From the NCBI RefSeq assembly GCF_019222765.1, contig NZ_CP078145.1, forward strand, positions 8,804,001-8,868,000: 64,000 nt of DNA, given 5' to 3'. Numbering within the stretch: position 1 is the first letter of the stretch; each line of letters opens with the position of its first letter. The position numbers were made by a program, and so were the translations under genes. Source of the DNA: Nocardia iowensis. GTDB lineage: Bacteria > Actinomycetota > Actinomycetes > Mycobacteriales > Mycobacteriaceae. Below are positions 17,325 through 24,713 of the stretch, one piece after another. Below the pieces are notes generated by a model. The model did not search any database and had not been told where the DNA came from. It was given only the letters and a program-made list of their open reading frames with translations.

Positions 17325-18962
17325 GTGTCGATAGCACCTGCGCAGGCGGCGCACTCGCGTTCGGTCGAGCAACCCGACTTCGAAGTCGTCGTCATCGGCG
17401 CGGGCTTCGGCGGCATCGGAATGGGCGTCGAACTCCGCAAGGCGGGCATCCACAACTTTCTGATCGTGGACAAGAACAGCGATATCGGCGGGACCTGGCA
17501 GGCGAACACCTATCCCGGTGTGGCGGTGGATATTCCGTCGGTGTACTACAGCTTCTCCTATGAGCCGCCCACAGTGTGGTCGCGGATGTTCGCGCCGGGC
17601 GCCGAGGTGAAGGCGTACGCCGACCAGGTGGTCGACAAGTATGGGCTGCGGCCGCGAATCCTGCTGAATACCAGGTTCGTTGCCGGAGCGTGGGACGAGC
17701 GGAACCACCTCTGGCGCGGCAAGCTCGACACCGGCCAGGAGGTGACCTCGCGATTCGTCGTCGGTGCGGTCGGCGGGCTGGAGGTGCCGAAGATGCCCGA
17801 TATCGAGGGCATCGACAAATTCGGCGGCAAGATCGTGCACACCGCGCAGTGGGATCACGACTACGACTACGCGGGCAAGCGGATCGCGGTGATCGGCACC
17901 GGTGCGACCGCGCTGCAACTGATTCCGGAGCTGGCCGATATCGCGGCGAAACTCACGGTATTCCAGCGGCGCCCGATCTGGGTCGCACCGAAACCGGACT
18001 TCCCGATCCCCACGTTCGCCAAGAACCTCATGGTCAATGTGAGTCCGCTGCGCCGAATGCTGCGTGCGGCGGTGACACTCGGCATCGACTTCGGCATCTC
18101 CGGCGTCGGGGTGTTCCACAGCCGGATTCCCCGGGTGGTGCAGCTCGCTCAGCGCGGCGGCGGGTGGCTGTACCGGGCGCAGTTGCCGGATGATCCCGAG
18201 CTGGCACAACGGCTGACGCCGGACTACGCACCGGGGTGCAAGCGGCCGTCGGTGTCGAATCGATACCTGCGCACCTTCACCAGGGACCATGTCGAGCTGG
18301 TCACCGATCCGATCAAGAAGGTCACCAAGACCGGCGTCGTCACCGCGGACGGAGTGCTGCGCAAGACCGATGTGCTGGTGTGCGCCACCGGATTCCGGGT
18401 CATGGACAAGGGCTGTACACCGCCGTACCCGCTGGTCGGCCGGGACGGCCTCGACCTCGGCGAATTCTGGGATCGCCAGCGCTATCAGGCGTATCAGGGC
18501 GTGACGGTGCCGAAGTTCCCGAACCTGTTCCTGATCACCGGACCGTACGGGTTCGCGGCGGGTTCGTATCTCGCGATGATCGAATGCACCAGCAGGCATG
18601 CGGCACGTGCGATCAAGGAGGCGCGCAAGCGCGGCGCCACCGCGGTGGAGATCAAGCAGGAGCCGCACGACGCCTACTTCCGGCAGTGCGTGCGCCGCGC
18701 GTCGCAGACGATGTGGCTGTCCGACGCGTGCGCGGACTCCAATACCTATTACGTCAACTATCAGGGTGATCCGGCGGCAATTCGGCCGAGCACCCATCTG
18801 GAAATGTGGTGGGGGAACAAGCACTTCCCGTTCGACCACTACTCGTTCACCCAGGTGCGCCGTGGCGTGACCGGCGATAGCGCGGACGTCCGGTCGGATT
18901 CGTTCACCAACGCGGCCCTGGCCGAGTTGGTCCGCAGCCGCAGGCTGAGCGTCCGGACCTAG
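17325..18962 (+). CDS. flavin-containing Baeyer-Villiger-type monooxygenase
   Basis: 545 residues, GTG start behind AACGGAGGTAACC. FAD motif VVIGAGFGGIGMGVEL near residue 25, NADPH motif VIGTGATALQL near 188, and between them the Baeyer-Villiger fingerprint FGGKIVHTAQW, intact (FxGxxxHxxxW). Such enzymes insert oxygen next to a ketone, producing esters or lactones using NADPH and O2. The neighbouring esterase and SDRs could supply the ketone and cleave the ester. First gene of a three-gene unit with an operator just upstream. Overall similarity is to the MymA/EthA group; substrate unknown. Confidence 0.92.
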   Translation: MSIAPAQAAHSRSVEQPDFEVVVIGAGFGGIGMGVELRKAGIHNFLIVDKNSDIGGTWQANTYPGVAVDIPSVYYSFSYEPPTVWSRMFAPGAEVKAYADQVVDKYGLRPRILLNTRFVAGAWDERNHLWRGKLDTGQEVTSRFVVGAVGGLEVPKMPDIEGIDKFGGKIVHTAQWDHDYDYAGKRIAVIGTGATALQLIPELADIAAKLTVFQRRPIWVAPKPDFPIPTFAKNLMVNVSPLRRMLRAAVTLGIDFGISGVGVFHSRIPRVVQLAQRGGGWLYRAQLPDDPELAQRLTPDYAPGCKRPSVSNRYLRTFTRDHVELVTDPIKKVTKTGVVTADGVLRKTDVLVCATGFRVMDKGCTPPYPLVGRDGLDLGEFWDRQRYQAYQGVTVPKFPNLFLITGPYGFAAGSYLAMIECTSRHAARAIKEARKRGATAVEIKQEPHDAYFRQCVRRASQTMWLSDACADSNTYYVNYQGDPAAIRPSTHLEMWWGNKHFPFDHYSFTQVRRGVTGDSADVRSDSFTNAALAELVRSRRLSVRT

Positions 18963-18980
18963 TCGTACCGAGGAGAGACA

Positions 18981-19361
18981 ATGCGCAGCAGAATCATCGG
19001 CCGACGCGGACGGCGCAAGGCGAGCCGGGCCATGGCGACAGCCAAGCCGCCCGTGGTGATCACGGCACGACCGCCGGACAGTAAGCGCGCCCGGGCATTC
19101 GGGCTCGGGCTCGCCGGTACCGGCGCGGCGCATTTCACGGCGCCGCGGGCTTTCGACCAGCTGACCGCGCGGGCCTTCCCGCGATCGACCCGTCGCTGGA
19201 CCTATCGCAACGGCTGCACCGAAGTGGTGCTGGGACTGGCGATCACCTTCCGGCGGAGCAGGCCGATCGGATCGGTCGGCTTCATCGCCTATCTCGCCTT
19301 CCTCGCGGCGCGCTTCTCGGGCGCCCGGCCGATCGAACAGTCTGGAGCACGCACATGGTAG
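18981..19361 (+). CDS. small basic protein with hydrophobic segments, unknown function
   Basis: 126 residues starting MRSRIIGRRGRRK after CCGAGGAGAGAC. Very basic N-terminus, then FGLGLAGTGAAHFTAPRAFD and a hydrophobic stretch GSVGFIAYLAFLAARFSG near the C-terminus. A central segment (TYRNGCTEVVLGLAITFRRSR) adds a second possible membrane helix. It overlaps the next monooxygenase gene by 7 bp and starts 18 bp after the previous one, so the three are one transcript. It may be a membrane partner of the monooxygenases. Not recognised. Confidence 0.7.
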   Translation: MRSRIIGRRGRRKASRAMATAKPPVVITARPPDSKRARAFGLGLAGTGAAHFTAPRAFDQLTARAFPRSTRRWTYRNGCTEVVLGLAITFRRSRPIGSVGFIAYLAFLAARFSGARPIEQSGARTW

Positions 19362-20929
19362 CCACGCCGAAAGACCACGAGGTGGTCGTCATCGGTGCCG
19401 GTCCGGGCGGTATCGCCGCGGGAGTGAAGCTGCGCGAGGCCGGTATCGAGGACTTCGCCATTCTCGAACGTGCCGACGAAGTCGGTGGCAGCTGGCACGA
19501 AAACCGCTACCCCGGCTTGAGTGTGGACGTGCCCGCCCTCACCTACCAGTACTCGTTCGCCCGGAACCCCAACTGGACCCGGTTCTTTCCGCGCGGACCC
19601 GAGGTGAAGGCCTATCACGTCGACGTGGCGAAACGGTTCGGCCTCTACCCGCACCTGCGGTTCGGCGTCGATATCGTGCGCCAAGTTTGGGACGAGCAGC
19701 GGCATCTGTGGCGGTTGCACGCCGCCGACGGATCGGTGGTCACCGCGCGCTTCGTGATCAGCGCGGTCGGCGCTTTCGTCAACCCGAAGGACGATCCGGG
19801 CATCCCGGGGCTCGCCTCCTACACCGGCAAGTTGCAGCGGCCGAGCGACTGGGACGAGGACTACGACTACTCCGGTAAGCGGGTCGCCGTCATCGGCACC
19901 GGCGCGAGCTCGGTGCAGATCGTGCCGTCCCTCGCCCCGCACGTCGCCGAGCTCGCGGTGTTCCAGCGGACCCCGGTCTGGTCGGTGCCCAAACCCGATA
20001 TGGCGGTGCCGGAGTCGGTGAAGACCGTGCTGCGGCTGCCCGGCGTGCAGGCGGGCATCAACAATGCGGTGCTCGTCGTCATCGATATCGGGCTGCGCGC
20101 CGGTGTCTCGGCCCCGATGTGGGCGGTGCGGCCCGTGCTGCGCACGGCGGACGCGGTGGCGATCGCGGCGTATCGGCGGTATCTGCGCTGGGTGGTCAAG
20201 GATCCGGCCACCGCGGCGGCGCTGGCACCCGACTACGGTCCGATTGCCAAGCGGCCCACCATGTCCAACTACACCTTCGCCTTCAATCGGGACAATGTCG
20301 GGCTGATCACCGAGCCCATCGAGCGGATCACGGCCGCGGGCATCGAGACCGCCGACGGCGTCGAGCACACCTTCGACATGGTCGTGCTCGCCACCGGATA
20401 CGAGGTGTTCTCCGATCCGGAGACCTACAAGCCGGGCACCATCGTCGGGCGGAACGGGTTCGACCTGAGCACGTTCTTCACCGAGCAGGGCCTGCAGGCG
20501 TATCAGAGTGTGGCGCTGCCCGAGCTGCCCAACCGGTGGATGCTGGTCGGGCCGTACTCGTGGACCGGCAGTGGCTGGCACGCCTTCGTCGAGATGACCG
20601 CCGATCACGCGGTGCGCGCGATCACCGAGGCACGGCGCAGAAAAGCCTCGGTAATGGCGGTTCGCCAATCGGTGCACGACGCCTACCATCGACGCATCCA
20701 CCGCAAGGCCGCCGCACTGCGGTTCTACTTGACCGAGCTCAACGGTCACGTGCCGACGTACTACCGGAATTCCCAGGGGGACACCACCTATGTGCGTCCA
20801 TCTGGGTTCTTCGAGGCGCGCCGCGGCAACCGCAAGTTCCCCCTCGACGACTACGAATACGGCATGCTCGCCGCCGCCGATCTCCCCGAGACGACCAACG
20901 ATAAGGCATCTCTGACGGTCACCGCATAA
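19355..20929 (+). CDS. flavin-containing monooxygenase, Baeyer-Villiger-like with altered fingerprint
   Basis: 524 residues. FAD motif VVIGAGPGGIAAGVKL at about residue 10 and NADPH motif VIGTGASSVQIVPS at about 180 are normal. The segment expected to be FxGxxxHxxxW reads YTGKLQRPSDW: the Phe is Tyr and the conserved His is Arg. In characterised Baeyer-Villiger enzymes this motif couples NADP binding and catalysis, so this paralogue may do a different reaction (for example hydroxylation) or be impaired. Starts inside the end of the small membrane protein gene. Related to the first monooxygenase, probably by duplication. Confidence 0.88.
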   Translation: MVATPKDHEVVVIGAGPGGIAAGVKLREAGIEDFAILERADEVGGSWHENRYPGLSVDVPALTYQYSFARNPNWTRFFPRGPEVKAYHVDVAKRFGLYPHLRFGVDIVRQVWDEQRHLWRLHAADGSVVTARFVISAVGAFVNPKDDPGIPGLASYTGKLQRPSDWDEDYDYSGKRVAVIGTGASSVQIVPSLAPHVAELAVFQRTPVWSVPKPDMAVPESVKTVLRLPGVQAGINNAVLVVIDIGLRAGVSAPMWAVRPVLRTADAVAIAAYRRYLRWVVKDPATAAALAPDYGPIAKRPTMSNYTFAFNRDNVGLITEPIERITAAGIETADGVEHTFDMVVLATGYEVFSDPETYKPGTIVGRNGFDLSTFFTEQGLQAYQSVALPELPNRWMLVGPYSWTGSGWHAFVEMTADHAVRAITEARRRKASVMAVRQSVHDAYHRRIHRKAAALRFYLTELNGHVPTYYRNSQGDTTYVRPSGFFEARRGNRKFPLDDYEYGMLAAADLPETTNDKASLTVTA

Positions 20930-21111
20930 CCCCGGCCGCACGGTCGCGGACGTCCGGAACACGAGGGGTGGCCGGAAACCGCGTCGTGCGATCGACTCGC
21001 TGGCCTGGCTGACGATCCCGCCGCATCCCGCTGACGCACAAAACGAACACCACCAACGCAGGTCATCCGCACGCCCTTATGATCGCAAGTGGGTTCGACC
21101 GTGAGGGAGCG

Positions 21112-21906
21112 ATGGTGACAACCGAGTGGGTACTGGACGCACCGGCGAAAGCACAGCGGTTCGCGGACCTGTTCGCCCATCGGCGCTGGATACGCCGCAA
21201 TCAGCCGTTCCCGCACGTGTATGCCCGGGACGTATTCGTGCCGGAGTTCTACCAGCGGATGACCGATGAGCTGACCCGGCTTCGGCGCGAACGGCCGGAA
21301 TTGTTCGGGAAGGTCGCGGCGGATTACAGCGCCGACGGCGTCCGCCTCGCCGATCTGCGGGACGGCCCGCTCGGTGTGTTCGTCTCCAGGGAATGGCACG
21401 ACCTCATCGCGGGCATCGCCGGCGTCACGGCGACCGGTGATATCGAGGGATCACTGCACCATCACGCGCCGGGCGCACCGTACGGCTGGCCACACAACGA
21501 TCTCAACCCCGGCTGGTTCCCGGGCGAGCCGCCCGGTCCCGACGAGGTGCGGCTGCCGGACGAGACGGTGAACACCAAGACCGGCGAGCGTGCCCCTGGT
21601 GTCATCGCGCGCGAGTCGGTGCGTGCCGTGGCCGTGCTGTTCTATTTCGGCAACCCGGGCTGGCAGCCGGGTGACGGCGGCGAGACCGCGCTCTACGACA
21701 ACATGTCCGAAGGCGAGAAGCTGCCCGAGCTGACCCTCGTTCCGCCACTGGACAATTCGCTGATTTTGTTCGAGGTCACGCCGCGGACCTGGCACACCTT
21801 CGCGGGCAACAACACCAAGGATCGCAATAGTTTGGTGATGTGGGCGCACCGCACCAAGGACGACGCCTTGCAGCGCTGGGGAGGAGACAGAATTGTCTAC
21901 TGGTGA
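21112..21906 (+). CDS. 2-oxoglutarate/Fe(II)-dependent oxygenase (prolyl 4-hydroxylase-like)
   Basis: 264 residues from ATG 21112 with a GAGGGAG ribosome-binding site. The facial triad is readable: HND at His128/Asp130 (WPHNDLNPGW) and distal His228 (TWHTFAGN), with Arg238 for the 2-oxoglutarate carboxylate. The jelly-roll strands AVLFYFGNPGW and SLILFEVTPRTW surround it. These enzymes hydroxylate a C-H bond using O2 and 2-oxoglutarate. The stop overlaps the start of the SDR gene by 14 bp, so oxygenase and dehydrogenase are translationally coupled and probably act successively. Substrate unknown; an amino acid or peptide derivative is possible. Confidence 0.85.
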   Translation: MVTTEWVLDAPAKAQRFADLFAHRRWIRRNQPFPHVYARDVFVPEFYQRMTDELTRLRRERPELFGKVAADYSADGVRLADLRDGPLGVFVSREWHDLIAGIAGVTATGDIEGSLHHHAPGAPYGWPHNDLNPGWFPGEPPGPDEVRLPDETVNTKTGERAPGVIARESVRAVAVLFYFGNPGWQPGDGGETALYDNMSEGEKLPELTLVPPLDNSLILFEVTPRTWHTFAGNNTKDRNSLVMWAHRTKDDALQRWGGDRIVYW

Positions 21907-22666
21907 ACGCCGGGTCTGCCTGATCACGGGCGCAAGCGGCACGCTCGGCGACGTCTTCTGCCGTTCCTATTACACCGAATACGACATCGTCGCGGTCTGC
22001 CGCACCCGCACGCCCGCCGTGCCGTCGCAGCTGGAGTGGTTCGTCGATCCGCTCGATCCGGAAAAGGCTGTGCCGGAGAACAATTCGCGGATATTCGTGG
22101 TCCGCGCCGATCTCACCCAGCCGGGCGAGGTGGAGCGGGTGGTCGATCTCGCGCTGGCCCGGTACGGCAAGGTCGACCTGCTGGTCAACAATGCCGCACA
22201 CATCCGGCTGCACCCGCGCGGCATCGTCGACGGCGACGGCGCGCTGGAGCAGTTCGAACCGCATTTCGCACTGAATGTAGGCGTACCGCTAAGGTTTTCG
22301 GCTCGGCTCGCGCAGCGGTTCTGGCTGCACGCCGGACCGGAGAACCGCGCGCGGAACCGGAACATCGTCAATGTCTCCAGCATCTCCGGCTCGGAGGTGT
22401 ACCCGGGGCAGACGCTGTATTCCGCGTCGAAGGCCGCGCTCAATCAGTTGACCCGGAATATCGCCGACGAGTTCGCCGAGTTCGGCGTGCGCGCGAATGC
22501 CATCGCGCCCACCAGTTTTCCGGCACTGGTACCCACCGAGCAGGTCGCGCAGGCGATTGTCGAACTCGATATAAGCACCTTCACCGGCGGTGTGTTCGGC
22601 GTCGGCGTCGAGCCGGACGCGGCGGACAACGGCCGCGACGCCCAGCTTGCCGAGGCCGAACACTGA
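21893..22666 (+). CDS. short-chain dehydrogenase/reductase coupled to the oxygenase
   Basis: 257 residues starting with TTG at 21893; GGGGAGGAG nine bases upstream makes this start convincing despite the rare codon. Motifs: TGASGTLG cofactor loop, NNAAH, SSISG and YSASK. It lacks the Gly-rich C-terminal loop seen in the lipid SDRs of the previous locus. Overlaps the oxygenase gene by 14 bp. The likely role is oxidation of an alcohol made by the oxygenase, or reduction of a ketone; inference only. Confidence 0.87.
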   Translation: MSTGERRVCLITGASGTLGDVFCRSYYTEYDIVAVCRTRTPAVPSQLEWFVDPLDPEKAVPENNSRIFVVRADLTQPGEVERVVDLALARYGKVDLLVNNAAHIRLHPRGIVDGDGALEQFEPHFALNVGVPLRFSARLAQRFWLHAGPENRARNRNIVNVSSISGSEVYPGQTLYSASKAALNQLTRNIADEFAEFGVRANAIAPTSFPALVPTEQVAQAIVELDISTFTGGVFGVGVEPDAADNGRDAQLAEAEH

Positions 22667-22672
22667 CCACCG

Positions 22673-23521
22673 CTACGCTCCCGACCCGGTGATACGCTCG
22701 GACATTTCCCACAACTGTTGCGCGAGAGCGGGATTCACCGCCTGCTTGTTGCTCGGCGGTTCCAGTTTGAACCGGTGGAAGTACTGCCCGTTGATGCTGC
22801 CGTCCGGCGTCGTCGCCAAGTGCACCAGTGGTTCGGCACCCTTTTCCGGTCGAATGAAGAACGGCTTGGCCAGCGGCGACCGGATGAGCAGGCCGAGGCC
22901 GAACGGGGCGTGGTCGTACACATGCGTGGCGACGGCGCCGGGATGGAAAGCGGCGGTGAGCAATCCGGTGCCCTCGGTACGCCGGGCCAGCTCCCTGGTG
23001 AACAGAATGTTCGCCAGCTTCGACGCGGCGTAGGAGCCCATCTGGGTGAACGAACCCGTCCGCGCGTTGACGGTGTCGAGGTTCAGTCTCGCCGCCCGAT
23101 AGGTCACGCTGGCGGTGTTGATCACCCGGGCCTGCGACTGCACGAGCCGGTCGAGCAGCAGGGTGGTGAGCAGGAACGGGGACAGGTGATTGACCTGGAA
23201 GGTCAGTTCATTGCCGTCATCGGTCGTGGTGCGTTTCGGCCAGGCGCCGCCCGCGTTGTTGGCGAGCACATCGATGCGTGGGTAGCGGTCGAGCAATTGG
23301 TGAGCGAGCTTGCGCACCTCGTCGAAGCGGGCGAAATCGGCGAGGAACGGCTCCGCGCCCGCCTTGGCCGCCACCTCGGCCGTCCGTTCCGGCGAGCGAC
23401 CGACCACCGCGACGGTGGCGCCGAGCTCCGCCAGTTTCACCGCCGCCTCGGCGCCGATGCCGGAGCTCGCACCGGTCACCACCACCGTCTTGCCTGTCAG
23501 ATCCTGGTCCTGCACAGCCAT
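22673..23521 (-). CDS. short-chain dehydrogenase/reductase, retinol dehydrogenase/protochlorophyllide reductase-like
   Basis: 282 residues. TGASSGIG, NNAGGAWPKR, NTASVTYRAA and YAASK are the SDR cofactor and catalytic motifs. The FQVNHLSPFLLTTLLLDRL segment is characteristic of the retinol dehydrogenase/WWOX-like SDR branch. Convergent with the oxygenase-linked SDR with 6 bp between stops. Substrate unknown. Confidence 0.87.
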   Translation of the reverse strand: MAVQDQDLTGKTVVVTGASSGIGAEAAVKLAELGATVAVVGRSPERTAEVAAKAGAEPFLADFARFDEVRKLAHQLLDRYPRIDVLANNAGGAWPKRTTTDDGNELTFQVNHLSPFLLTTLLLDRLVQSQARVINTASVTYRAARLNLDTVNARTGSFTQMGSYAASKLANILFTRELARRTEGTGLLTAAFHPGAVATHVYDHAPFGLGLLIRSPLAKPFFIRPEKGAEPLVHLATTPDGSINGQYFHRFKLEPPSNKQAVNPALAQQLWEMSERITGSGA

Positions 23522-23607
23522 TCTTGCCTCCCGAGCATCCTCTGATCAGCAATGGGACGTAGTCCGTCCGCAGACCCGCGCTGGCCTGAGCGAAGGCGGA
23601 GTACGCC

Positions 23608-24507
23608 TCAACTGACCTGATCGTGTTCGGCGGGCGCGGATTCGGCAAGGGGTGACGCACCCGCAAAATGCGCGGCGATGTCGTCGGTCGTGGTCAGCCA
23701 GACCCCCGGATGGTTCGCCACCCGCTCGAGCGCCTGGTCCAGGTACTTGGCCCGGAACGCCTGGCCGATGACGAACGGGTGCAGCGCGAGCGCCATGACC
23801 CGGCCGCTGTCGGCCGACTCGGCGTAGAGCTGGTCGAGTTGGTCCTCGACGATCCGCACGAAGTCGGGGCCGCTGGTCCCCTTGCCGAGAAACAGGGTGT
23901 TGTCGTTCAGCTCGACCGTGTAGGGGACGCTCAACATCCCGGGCACAGTCAACCGGTACGGCTGGTCGTCGTTGGTCCAGTCGAGCACGTAGTTCAGTCC
24001 GAGTTCGGCCAACAGCGCTGGCGTGTGGAAGGTTTCGGTGAGTGCGGGTCCCATCCAGCCGCGTGGCCTGCGACCGGTCGCCCGCTCGATGGTCTCGACC
24101 ACCTCGGTCAGATAGCGGCGCTCCTCCTCGATGGACATGTCGGCCTGGAAGATCGAGTTGTTCTTGCCGTGCGCCAGCCAGGCCCAGTCCCTGGCCAGGC
24201 CCGCCTCGATGATCTGCGGATGCTGCTCGACCACATCGGAATTGAGCAGCGCGCTGGCGCGGATGCCGTGCCGGTCCAGTATCCGGATGATCCGCCAGAT
24301 GCCGACCCGCGGGCCGTAGTCGCGCCACCCATAGTTCAACGGGTCGGGGGCGAGGTGGGCGGTGCCGGGGAAGATGCTCGTGGAAGGGCGATCGACCTGG
24401 TAGTGCTCGACATTGAGGCCGACGTAGAAGGCGACCCGGGCGCCGTCGGGCCAGTGGATCGGTGCGCGGTCGACGATGGGGCTGTAGTCGTAGAGCTCGT
24501 TGTCCAT
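23608..24507 (-). CDS. polysaccharide deacetylase-family (NodB/PuuE-like) hydrolase
   Basis: 299 residues from ATG 24507. The beginning RVAFYVGLNVEHYQVD and the LNYVLDWTNDDQPYRL block are typical of the PuuE/HpPgdA-like NodB branch, which hydrolyses C-N bonds in substrates such as allantoin or peptidoglycan. ALALHPFVIGQ carries the later conserved His. There is no signal peptide, so a cytoplasmic small-molecule substrate is more likely than cell wall. A perfect 16-bp palindrome (CTGACA-N4-TGTCAG) lies just upstream, with the divergent membrane-protein gene beyond it. An alternative GTG at 24531 overlaps the palindrome. Confidence 0.82.
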   Translation of the reverse strand: MDNELYDYSPIVDRAPIHWPDGARVAFYVGLNVEHYQVDRPSTSIFPGTAHLAPDPLNYGWRDYGPRVGIWRIIRILDRHGIRASALLNSDVVEQHPQIIEAGLARDWAWLAHGKNNSIFQADMSIEEERRYLTEVVETIERATGRRPRGWMGPALTETFHTPALLAELGLNYVLDWTNDDQPYRLTVPGMLSVPYTVELNDNTLFLGKGTSGPDFVRIVEDQLDQLYAESADSGRVMALALHPFVIGQAFRAKYLDQALERVANHPGVWLTTTDDIAAHFAGASPLAESAPAEHDQVS

Positions 24508-24524
24508 ACCGCCGATTCTCGAAT

Positions 24525-24540
24525 CTGACACCTATGTCAG
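24525..24540. promoter_or_regulatory. palindrome CTGACA-CCTA-TGTCAG
   Basis: Perfect 6-bp arms with a 4-base centre, 18 bp upstream of the deacetylase start. Spacing and symmetry are those of TetR- or MerR-type operators. The half-site TGTCAG resembles but is not the CTGTC regulon half-site near 12.5-17.3 kb. Confidence 0.55.
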
Positions 24541-24651
24541 GTTCAACAGCGGAGCCGGGTGAGATACAACACAGCTGCCTGGGCGGACGCCCATTTGGCC
24601 AGGACATCCGCGGCGTGTTGGTGTGTATCGTGCTCGCCGGTCTCCTGCATA

Positions 24652-24667
24652 CTCACCGAAAGGTGAG
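24652..24667. promoter_or_regulatory. palindrome CTCACC-GAAA-GGTGAG
   Basis: Perfect 6-bp arms with GAAA centre, 47 bp upstream of the membrane-protein start. The GAAA centre would also make a very stable RNA tetraloop hairpin, so it is either an operator or a leader hairpin. Confidence 0.5.
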
Positions 24668-24713
24668 CGAGGGTGGCCGACGCAGCTCCAACTCGAGCCG
24701 AAAGTACCTACAC

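Noticed and set aside
17307..19133. 608-codon minus-strand frame over the first monooxygenase
   Set aside because: Reverse shadow; no start context and no motifs, whereas the monooxygenase is unmistakable.
19289..20962. 557-codon minus-strand frame over the second monooxygenase
   Set aside because: Shadow of a GC-rich gene, no ribosome-binding site or domain.
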